From 2-02-FULL-48-14 sp964356195 (GTDB taxonomy: Bacteria > Patescibacteriota > Gracilibacteria > UBA1369 > 2-02-FULL-48-14), in NCBI GenBank assembly GCA_964356195.1, contig CAYHGP010000033.1:1-6970 (forward strand): a DNA stretch of 6,970 bases, in the 5' to 3' direction. Positions 1 to 5,623 of this stretch are shown here, one piece after another. The notes below the pieces were generated by a model. It made no database searches, was not told where the DNA came from, and worked only from the letters and a program-made list of their open reading frames with translations. Both the position numbers and the translations under genes were made by a program. The first letter of the stretch is position 1. Each line of letters begins with the position of its first letter.

Positions 1-2107
1 TGTCCTCATGAGGATTGAAAACACCTGCGACCTCTTCATCAGCGTAGAAACCTTCATCCGTCAAAGTTTCAACATAGTAAGCCAAAGGTTCATCCGTAGA
101 AACATCGGTATAAGAGGTTTCCGTAAGAACCGGCAATTCAAGATGAGACAAAGTCACGTATCCAAAGAGACGAGAAACAATCTTGCTCACTTCGTCGCGC
201 TTAATGAAGTCAGTAGTGCCAAAGTGCAGACTGTCGTATCCATGAACCACTCCTTCGCACCACATTCGGTAGATGCTGTCGTAGTTAGGATCATCCGTAG
301 CAACATCAACGAAAGTCATTTCTCCACAAGCAGTTACTTCCTCTTCCGTAAGGACAACGTCTTCAGAACCGGCAAGTACTACGTCAGAGTCGTTATTGGA
401 ACCACGGGAGCTGCCGGAAGAACCGGAGGTACTGAAAGTTCCTCCGCCACCAGAGACACTGGAAGAAGTACTTGTTGAGGTTTCTACGACCTCGATGACA
501 GGAACTGCCTCAGTGTTAATGCTCAGTTGCAAAGTATAGTCGTTGCTATATTCATACATCCACTCGTAAATACGGATGTAATAAACACCGGGACCATAGA
601 CCGTTGAAGAATCAACAATGAAAACTAAGGTTTCGACCGGGTTAGTTTCGTCCAAATCATCGGTAGTAGTACCGAGAAAGTCTGAAGAAATCGTCGCATC
701 TAAGTTTGAGTTGCCATCTGCATAGTCAGCGAGTAAATCGTAGGAATAGCTAATAGAAATTTCTACGTTATCACCTTCTTCAACCGTGAACTGATAATAG
801 TCTTCATCTTCGACACAAATCGTACCGTCGACAGTAGTGGAACCCGAAAGGACAGTCGCTCCGGCTTCAGAGTCGTCAGAACCGTCGTCTACACACACTT
901 CAGGAGGCGCAACGTAGAAAGGATTGTCCACCGTGTAGCAGTTGTTGGTTTCATCCGATTCCTCAACCGTATTCGTAGTATCCATACAGAAAGTCAATTC
1001 GGCATAAGCAGAAAGCTCACTCACTCGAAGGATGTCGACAGCCTCATATTCAAGAGTAGACATCGTGGGAAGGAAGAAATCTCCACTTCCATAGAAACTC
1101 TGCCAGTCATAAGTATAAACCTCAGTAAGATCTCCATATTCAGCGTTGAACCCCTCCGTTGTCGTGTCCACGTCCACACTACTGATGTTTCCAAAAGTAG
1201 CGGAGAGACTGTAACCAAGAGGATCTTCTGCAGAAAGGTCTAAGCTAGGATCTGTGAGGTCAAGAATCGCTCCATCCGAAGTGCGCTGAAGATCAAATCC
1301 GGTCACTGAAAGATCAGGCAATTCAGCATCTGGACACAAATCAATGGTTTCACGGTGATAGTTGGCTTCAAAATCTCCCTCATTCAATTCCTCAATATCG
1401 TTAGCGGGATCAATAACCGCCATGATATAGGCGGTACAGTAAGTCACATCGTCCACGGTAAAGTCGCTGGAAGTGGAGAAAGAAGAAGTCCCTCCCATTG
1501 CGCGGTAAGCGCCATCGGTTAAGGTGTCCAAATCAAAGCTGCCAGTATAAGCATCCTCCAGGGCAGAGCTGGTATAACTGATGTAGAAACTAAGTTGAGG
1601 TGTAGCACCAGAATCCACATCTGCCGTTCCTTCGTTACCCACCGTCACGTCAAAAGCATGATCGGTTGCGTTGTAGACCACGGAATCCACGGTAAGATCG
1701 GGAAGCGTAGCGGCCACAACATTGATTTCAAAAGAGTCACAAGTCAGTTCAGAAACTCCATCGGTCGCACAAACAGTCACGGTGTAAACATCCGCGGTGC
1801 TATAAAGATGAGATCCTTCAAGGTAGAAAGCAAAAGCGTCGAAGCTTTGAGTAGCCGTGTCGCTGGTTCCATCGCCCCAATCAATGGTAGCTTCCGTCAA
1901 AGAAGAAGCGGATCCGTCTAAGCCCTGTACGTAGGCTTCGCCATCAAGGGCAAGCGTATCGCCTGCGGTGATTTCTTGGTCGGCACCGGCTTCCACAGAC
2001 AAACCTGTTGAAGAAACCGTAAGAGCCACAGCCGATGTAGCGAAAGAATTGAACAAGAACAGCACGAGCACCATTCTTGCCGCTAAAGAGTAGAAAGGAC
2101 GGAACAT
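1..2107 (-). CDS. Secreted multidomain SLH surface protein (PKD-CARDB-CARDB-PPC-SLH), 3' end missing
   Basis: The frame is open from ATG at 2107-2105 to the left edge (702 codons, no stop), so the C terminus is missing. Residues 1-28 form a signal peptide: Arg3 and Arg11, a hydrophobic core, then an Ala-rich cleavage site near 26-28. Then come a PKD-like domain (about 34-131, WGDG at 77-80, HLY at 100-102), two CARDB-like domains (about 135-257 and 263-393, each opening LPDL and closing with an acidic E-x-x-E/N-rich strand), a PPC-like beta domain (about 404-530, DEDYYQF near 434), a Ser/Gly/Thr linker (541-575), one SLH domain (597-650) and the start of a second (from about 664). These modules are typical of envelope-anchored adhesins or S-layer-associated proteins; no catalytic domain is visible. 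Residues 31-590 contain no lysine, 6 arginines and about 110 Asp/Glu. Ten cysteines fall in five within-domain pairs. The later ATG at codon 12 would leave a signal peptide with no basic residues, so I prefer the first. No Shine-Dalgarno is visible. The family calls are from motif recognition only. Confidence 0.9.
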   Translation of the reverse strand, partial: MFRPFYSLAARMVLVLFLFNSFATSAVALTVSSTGLSVEAGADQEITAGDTLALDGEAYVQGLDGSASSLTEATIDWGDGTSDTATQSFDAFAFYLEGSHLYSTADVYTVTVCATDGVSELTCDSFEINVVAATLPDLTVDSVVYNATDHAFDVTVGNEGTADVDSGATPQLSFYISYTSSALEDAYTGSFDLDTLTDGAYRAMGGTSSFSTSSDFTVDDVTYCTAYIMAVIDPANDIEELNEGDFEANYHRETIDLCPDAELPDLSVTGFDLQRTSDGAILDLTDPSLDLSAEDPLGYSLSATFGNISSVDVDTTTEGFNAEYGDLTEVYTYDWQSFYGSGDFFLPTMSTLEYEAVDILRVSELSAYAELTFCMDTTNTVEESDETNNCYTVDNPFYVAPPEVCVDDGSDDSEAGATVLSGSTTVDGTICVEDEDYYQFTVEEGDNVEISISYSYDLLADYADGNSNLDATISSDFLGTTTDDLDETNPVETLVFIVDSSTVYGPGVYYIRIYEWMYEYSNDYTLQLSINTEAVPVIEVVETSTSTSSSVSGGGGTFSTSGSSGSSRGSNNDSDVVLAGSEDVVLTEEEVTACGEMTFVDVATDDPNYDSIYRMWCEGVVHGYDSLHFGTTDFIKRDEVSKIVSRLFGYVTLSHLELPVLTETSYTDVSTDEPLAYYVETLTDEGFYADEEVAGVFNPHED

Positions 2108-2138
2108 AGAGAAGGGGGTAAAAAGATTGAGTGGAAAT

Positions 2139-2166
2139 AAAAAAAGTCAGTTTTCTCAACTGACTT
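2139..2166 (-). terminator. Intrinsic terminator in the leader of the surface-protein gene
   Basis: Read on the minus strand, AAGTCAGTT (2166-2158), loop GAGAA, AACTGACTT (2152-2144) make a perfect 9-bp stem. Its last two T residues continue into a T-run of seven (2145-2139). This is a canonical Rho-independent terminator. It lies 31 bases before the ATG of the surface protein and downstream of two promoter candidates. It could end pyrBC read-through transcripts, but its place inside the leader suggests conditional attenuation. A 6-base sequence at 2185-2180 can pair with its 5' arm and would disrupt it. Confidence 0.75.
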
Positions 2167-2274
2167 GTATGAAACCTCTAGTCAGAGAGAACGGAATGAT
2201 CCGTTTCTAGGTTTTTAGGCTGAAGCCCTAGGAACCTGAGTACCTAAGCGAACTATAGAAAGAACAGAGGACTT
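2167..2274 (-). promoter_or_regulatory. Candidate structured leader (attenuator or riboswitch-like)
   Basis: In RNA sense on the minus strand I see a stem-loop at 2237-2209 (AGGTT/AACCT outer stem, inner TAGGGC/GCCTA stem with one bulged base). Next is a 6-bp hairpin at 2205-2190 (AACGGA/TCCGTT, 4-base loop). Alternative pairings exist: 2214-2207 with 2181-2172 (8 bp with a 2-base bulge), which would replace the outer stem of the first hairpin, and CTGACT at 2185-2180 with AGTCAG in the terminator 5' arm (2165-2160). Mutually exclusive pairings followed by a terminator are the layout of transcription-attenuating riboswitches. I do not recognise a known class, and there is no ATG-started leader peptide. 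No energy calculation was done. Confidence 0.45.
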
Positions 2275-2280
2275 GCCTGA

Positions 2281-2308
2281 GTTAAACGTATAAATACAAT
2301 TTTGTCAA
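2281..2308 (-). promoter_or_regulatory. Promoter candidate P2 for the surface-protein gene
   Basis: On the minus strand, a perfect -35 hexamer TTGACA (2308-2303) is followed after 16 bases by TTTAAC (2286-2281), 4 of 6 matches to the -10 consensus. A start near 2274 would give a leader of about 167 nt that includes the hairpins and terminator. A second TTGACA lies 14 bases upstream (2322-2317) and may serve an overlapping start. Confidence 0.5.
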
Positions 2309-2386
2309 GCACTGGATGTCAAAGGGCTTAAAAGCGAAGGTTCTGAAGATAAGACGATGGGAAAGGAAAATCCTTACACGGGCCGA

Positions 2387-2414
2387 ATAATAATTCAAAA
2401 TATGTTTTCGTCAA
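2387..2414 (-). promoter_or_regulatory. Promoter candidate P1 for the surface-protein gene
   Basis: On the minus strand, TTGACG (2414-2409, 5 of 6) and TATTAT (2392-2387, 5 of 6) are separated by 16 bases. This is the best combined sigma-70-type match in the gap. It starts just after the pyrC stop and points toward the surface-protein gene, giving a leader of about 270 nt. Confidence 0.5.
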
Positions 2415-2467
2415 ATTCAAAGCCTGCGTTTGGCTAAGACAAAGTTAGAACTTATGGTCGCATGAAT

Positions 2468-3517
2468 TCACTCATCCAGAAGCGCTAAAACAGGCCACCC
2501 CTTCAGCTGACGTCCTTCATAAGGAGACCACCCACATTTGGATTTCACATCTTCCGGACGAATAGTTTTCTCCAAATTCATGTCCACAAGCACCCGCCCT
2601 TTTGGAGTCACTCCAAAAATTCGCGCCGGATTCTCAGACATCACCGCCACCAAACGCTCCAAACTAAGTTTTCCTTCATTCACCGCGTTAAGCATAAGAG
2701 GGAGAACAAACTCCACCCCCGGAACCCCGGCCGGAGGATTCTCGGACTGTTTTTCTTGAATCGTATGAGGGGCATGATCGGTCGCGATGCAATCAATAGT
2801 CCCATCCAGCAGTCCTTCCCAAAGTGCTTCCACATCTTCCTGATTTCGCAACGGCGGATTCATTTTCAAGAAACCATCCTTCACGTCCCCTTTCGTAAAC
2901 AAAAGATGATGCGGAGTGACTTCACAAGTAAGTTCAGGGCATTTGTGCGCACGCACAAGCTCCACTTCAGACTTGCAACTTAGGTGCGCAATGTGCAAAC
3001 GATTCCCAATTTTCTCCCTCAGAGCGATGGCCGCTTCCGTGGCCACCCTTGCACATTCACAATCCCGTTGCCCCGCTTGAATCATGGATTCCGTTTCCGC
3101 ATGAACAACCACCGGCACATTCTTTTCTTTGGCAATTTTGAACACCTCTTCCCAAAGAGCCGGATCGTCGAGCAGAAGATTTCCAGTCGAAGAACCCATA
3201 TAAATTTTGATTCCGCAAATATTTTCCGCACGACGAATTTCATCCAAATTGTCTTTGGTAGCCCCAAAAAAGAGACCGAAGTTCACAAGACTTTTTGCTT
3301 TTGCCACGGCCCGTTTCGCCTCCAAAGCCTCCACCGTTATTGTCGCAGGATTTGTATTCGGCATATCGAGCACCGTCGTGATGCCACCGGCTAGGGCAGC
3401 TGCGCTGCCTGTCGTCCAGTCTTCTTTTTCCGGAGAACCCGGATCCCGAAAATGCACATGACAATCAATCAAACCGGGAATCAGCACCTTTCCATCATCC
3501 TGATATTGAATTTTCAT
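2468..3517 (-). CDS. pyrC: Dihydroorotase, short CAD-like type
   Basis: It catalyses reversible cyclisation of N-carbamoyl-L-aspartate to L-dihydroorotate, the third step of de novo UMP synthesis, in the cytosol. Expected amidohydrolase metal ligands are all visible: H20 and H22 in DCHVHFRDPG, K104 in GIKIYMGSSTG (the lysine carboxylated in this family), H139 (VVHAE), H178 (HIAHLS) and D247 (ATDHAPH). R24 and N54 (MPNTNP) fit substrate binding. At 349 residues it is shorter than usual type I enzymes (about 420-430). The HVH motif is only 20 residues from the start, with little N-terminal beta-sandwich. The size and the CEVTPHHL, EDVEALWE and GWSPYEGRQLKG motifs resemble the DHOase domain of animal CAD. 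The start ATG overlaps the pyrB TGA (ATGA), implying translational coupling. It stops with TGA. It is unlikely to be an allantoinase or hydantoinase, given the motifs and the pyrB partner. Confidence 0.95.
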   Translation of the reverse strand: MKIQYQDDGKVLIPGLIDCHVHFRDPGSPEKEDWTTGSAAALAGGITTVLDMPNTNPATITVEALEAKRAVAKAKSLVNFGLFFGATKDNLDEIRRAENICGIKIYMGSSTGNLLLDDPALWEEVFKIAKEKNVPVVVHAETESMIQAGQRDCECARVATEAAIALREKIGNRLHIAHLSCKSEVELVRAHKCPELTCEVTPHHLLFTKGDVKDGFLKMNPPLRNQEDVEALWEGLLDGTIDCIATDHAPHTIQEKQSENPPAGVPGVEFVLPLMLNAVNEGKLSLERLVAVMSENPARIFGVTPKGRVLVDMNLEKTIRPEDVKSKCGWSPYEGRQLKGWPVLALLDE

Positions 3518-4428
3518 AAGCCTAAAAGGGTTGCCAAAATCGCCATACGCATCGCCACCCCATTCCCGATTTGTTCGAAATAACGCGCCCGTGGATCTTT
3601 GTCCACTTCCGGATCGATTTCGTCCACACGCGGAAGAGGATGAATCACAATCATGTCCTCACCGGCCTTTTTCATAAGGGCGGGTGTGAGTACGTAAACC
3701 CCTTTGTGTTTTTTGTATTCGGCTTCAGTACTGAATCTCTCCTTCTGGATTCGAGTATGGGAAAGCACATCACAACCTGTAATGGCCGCCTCCAAATGAT
3801 CTGTCTCTTCCACCTTAAACTTCTTCTCCAATTCTCTAACAATGGAGCGAGGCAGTTTGAGCGCATCCGGCGACACCAAAATGAAATGGATCTTTTTGAA
3901 ATTCATCAAAAGCTCACACTGCGCGTGAACCACACGGCTATTTTTAAGATCGCCCACCATGACAATGGTGAAATTTTCCAAGCGTCCCAAAGCACGCCGA
4001 ATGGTAAACAAATCCAAGAGTCCCTGGGTGGGATGATCACCGGGACCGTCTCCCGCATTCACCACCGAAACGCGGCTTCCTTTCGCCAAGTCCGCCACAC
4101 TTCCGGGTTCGGGATGTCGCATGGCGATAATATCGGCCAGCTCCGAAACGACTCGGCCAGTGTCATATAAAGTTTCTCCTTTTTTCGCGGAGGAAGTACT
4201 TCCCATTTCCGCATTCGAAATCACACTTCCACCCAGTCGCAGCATCGCGGTTTCAAAAGAAAAGCGCGTACGCGTGGAAGGTTCATAGAACAAGGTCGCA
4301 AGAATTTTCCCCTTCGCTAAATCCAACTTTTCACGTTTTGCTACCGTCGGAAAAAATGTCTCTGCCCGGTCCAGGAGACCAAGGATCTCATCGTGCGAAA
4401 GATCTTTTGAATGGAGGAGGTGTTGCAT
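3514..4428 (-). CDS. pyrB: Aspartate carbamoyltransferase catalytic subunit
   Basis: It condenses carbamoyl phosphate with L-aspartate to carbamoyl-aspartate, the second step of de novo pyrimidine synthesis. At 304 residues it is normal family length. Carbamoyl-phosphate site: STRTR at 51-55, K83 in the SSAKKGET loop (supplied to the neighbouring subunit in known trimers), R104-H105 in MRHPEPG, H132 in DHPTQGLLDLFTI. Aspartate domain: R165 (VGDLKNSRVVH), R226 and Q228 (TRIQKERF), HPLPR at 263-267. All key residues are present, so it should be active. The aspartate-side RxQ motif and the pyrC partner argue against ornithine carbamoyltransferase. No pyrI regulatory gene is next to it; it may act as a bare trimer or in a complex with PyrC, as in Aquifex, but that is inference. 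It is the first gene of pyrBC, divergent from carA. No clear Shine-Dalgarno precedes the ATG. Confidence 0.97.
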   Translation of the reverse strand: MQHLLHSKDLSHDEILGLLDRAETFFPTVAKREKLDLAKGKILATLFYEPSTRTRFSFETAMLRLGGSVISNAEMGSTSSAKKGETLYDTGRVVSELADIIAMRHPEPGSVADLAKGSRVSVVNAGDGPGDHPTQGLLDLFTIRRALGRLENFTIVMVGDLKNSRVVHAQCELLMNFKKIHFILVSPDALKLPRSIVRELEKKFKVEETDHLEAAITGCDVLSHTRIQKERFSTEAEYKKHKGVYVLTPALMKKAGEDMIVIHPLPRVDEIDPEVDKDPRARYFEQIGNGVAMRMAILATLLGL

Positions 4429-4446
4429 AGGCTACTTTTCAGGAGA

Positions 4447-4475
4447 ACTCTACACAAACTTGAGCCCTGCAGCAA
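4447..4475 (-). promoter_or_regulatory. pyrB promoter candidate
   Basis: On the minus strand, TTGCTG (4475-4470, 3 of 6) and TAGAGT (4452-4447, 4 of 6) are separated by 17 bases. The predicted start near 4440 leaves a leader of about 12 nt before the pyrB ATG. The hexamers are weak, but the spacing is ideal and the gap offers few other places for a promoter. Confidence 0.35.
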
Positions 4476-4478
4476 GTT
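4457..4478. promoter_or_regulatory. Inverted repeat between pyrB and carA, operator candidate
   Basis: AACTTG (4457-4462) and CAAGTT (4473-4478) are perfect 6-base inverted arms 10 bases apart. The arms cover the -35 regions of both divergent promoter candidates, so a dimeric protein bound here could control both transcripts. Two -35 boxes facing each other produce part of this symmetry by themselves, which lowers confidence. Confidence 0.35.
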
Positions 4479-4488
4479 CCGTTACACT
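4460..4488 (+). promoter_or_regulatory. carA promoter candidate
   Basis: TTGAGC (4460-4465, 4 of 6) and TACACT (4483-4488, 4 of 6) are separated by 17 bases. A start near 4495 gives a leader of about 16 nt before the ATG at 4511. This also explains why the TTG at 4460, in frame with carA, need not be a start codon. Confidence 0.45.
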
Positions 4489-4510
4489 GCCTTCGATCTT
4501 CCTCAAAACA

Positions 4511-5596
4511 ATGGACAAACTCACCCTCACTCTCAAAGACGGAACCCAAATCACGGGTAAGGCCTTTGGAGCTTTCAAAGAAAGTGAAGGAGAAGTGGTG
4601 TTCACCACAGGAATGGTTGGGTACCCGGAAAGTCTCACGGACCCTTCTTTTAAAGATCAAATTTTGGTACTTACCTTCCCTCTTGTGGGCAACTATGGCG
4701 TGCCGGCGGAAGAACTCGACGAGAATAAAATCAGCAAATTTTTTGAGAGTTCTCGAATGCACCTCAAAGGACTCATCGTCACCGATTACAGTGAGGTGTA
4801 CTCCCACTGGAACGCGGCCAAAAGCCTTTCCGATTGGATGCGTGAATACGACGTACCCGGAATCACCGGAGTGGACACGCGCGCGCTCACGCAACATCTT
4901 CGTGAAAAAGGCTCTCAACCCGGGAAAATTCATCCTTTCGACGTAAAACCCGGAACTGATTTCTACGATCCCAATACCGAGAACTTAGTGGCCAAAGTCA
5001 GCCCCACCGAAATCAAAACCTATGGTGAAGGCCGCAAACACATTGCCATTATCGACACGGGAGTAAAGCTCAACACTCTGCGCAGTTTCTTGAACCGCGG
5101 TGTTAAAATCACACGCTTCCCATGGAATGCGAACCCTTTCGCCTACGAAGAAAAAACCGGCGAAAAATTTGATGGAGTTTTCTTTTCGAACGGACCCGGC
5201 GACCCCTCCATGATGACGGAAACCGTGGACGTGATGAAAGAGTGTTTCAAGCGCAGAATCCCGACCTTTGGAATCTGCCTGGGAAGCCAAATTATGGGAC
5301 TCGCCGCCGGAGGAAAAACCTACAAATTGAAATACGGACATCGAGGACAGAATCAGCCTTGTATTCATGTTCCGACAGGGCGTTGCTACATCACTTCTCA
5401 AAATCACGGGTTCGCCGTAGAAGAAAAGAAGATTCCCAAGGACTGGGAAGTCCTCTTTAAAAATGCGAATGACGGGAGCGTGGAAGGATTGCGTCACAAG
5501 TCACTCCCTTTCTTTTCAGTACAGTTTCACCCGGAAGCCGCACCCGGCCCCACCGATACGAGTTTTCTTTTCGACGAATTCATAGCCATGTTGTAA
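4511..5596 (+). CDS. carA: Carbamoyl-phosphate synthase small (glutaminase) subunit
   Basis: It hydrolyses glutamine and passes ammonia to the large subunit CarB, which makes carbamoyl phosphate for pyrimidines and arginine. At 361 residues it is close to the usual length. The N-terminal CarA domain (about 2-130) has KAFGAFKESEGEVVFTTGM, LVGNYG and GVDTRALTQHLREKG. The class I glutamine amidotransferase domain (about 176-358) has SNGPGDP at 226-232, nucleophile C256 in FGICLGSQ, and H340 and E342 in FHPEA, so the Cys-His-Glu triad is complete. TSQNHGF is conserved as well. I chose the ATG at 4511 because MDKLTLTLKDGTQ matches the family N terminus. The in-frame TTG at 4460 would add 17 unrelated residues over a likely promoter. 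carB is not in the window. It is divergent from pyrBC, and the next gene follows after 27 bases with no terminator. No Shine-Dalgarno is visible. Confidence 0.96.
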   Translation: MDKLTLTLKDGTQITGKAFGAFKESEGEVVFTTGMVGYPESLTDPSFKDQILVLTFPLVGNYGVPAEELDENKISKFFESSRMHLKGLIVTDYSEVYSHWNAAKSLSDWMREYDVPGITGVDTRALTQHLREKGSQPGKIHPFDVKPGTDFYDPNTENLVAKVSPTEIKTYGEGRKHIAIIDTGVKLNTLRSFLNRGVKITRFPWNANPFAYEEKTGEKFDGVFFSNGPGDPSMMTETVDVMKECFKRRIPTFGICLGSQIMGLAAGGKTYKLKYGHRGQNQPCIHVPTGRCYITSQNHGFAVEEKKIPKDWEVLFKNANDGSVEGLRHKSLPFFSVQFHPEAAPGPTDTSFLFDEFIAML

Positions 5597-5599
5597 AAT
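5571..5599 (+). promoter_or_regulatory. Promoter candidate for the 405-residue SLH protein
   Basis: TCGACG (5571-5576, 4 of 6) and TAAAAT (5594-5599, 5 of 6) are separated by 17 bases. They lie over the end of carA, with the -10 overlapping its TAA stop. Start near 5606, leader of about 18 nt. The gene may therefore be transcribed alone as well as by read-through from carA. Confidence 0.4.
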
Positions 5600-5623
5600 A
5601 GAGTTCAAAGTCACGCCAGACTT

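Larger units (their letters stand above)
2108..2467. other. 360-base gene-free region upstream of the surface-protein gene
   Basis: No convincing gene lies here. Bases 2108-2314 hold a minus-strand promoter, a hairpin-rich leader and a terminator, described separately. Bases 2323-2467 hold another minus-strand promoter candidate and only weak hairpins, such as AGCC/GGCT at about 2421-2435 and AAGGA/TCCTT at about 2363-2375. I see no clear terminator directly after pyrC, so pyrBC transcripts may run on into this region. Very short plus-strand reading frames exist (24-26 codons), but none has a ribosome binding site. Confidence 0.7.

Noticed and set aside
8..478. 156-codon plus-strand open frame
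   Set aside because: It is antisense to the surface-protein gene, with no recognisable domain, and the opposite strand has clear PKD, CARDB and SLH motifs.
1944..2159. 71-codon minus-strand frame starting with a hydrophobic stretch
   Set aside because: It overlaps the signal-peptide region of the real gene in another frame, begins inside the terminator hairpin, and has no homology I recognise.
2316..2390. Very basic 24-codon plus-strand ORF starting MSKGLKAKVLK
   Set aside because: It has 9 basic residues and looks intriguing, but lacks a ribosome binding site and a convincing promoter and lies over minus-strand promoter candidates. A tblastn in relatives would be needed to revive it.
2357..2437. 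26-codon plus-strand ORF starting MGKENPYTGR
   Set aside because: No ribosome binding site, and it overlaps a strong opposite-strand promoter candidate.
3514..4428. Ornithine carbamoyltransferase instead of PyrB
   Set aside because: The TRIQKERF, HPLPR and SSAKKGET motifs and the coupled pyrC indicate the aspartate enzyme.
4460..4510. TTG start that would extend CarA by 17 residues
   Set aside because: The added residues do not resemble CarA, the ATG at 4511 matches the family N terminus, and the TTG fits a -35 box.
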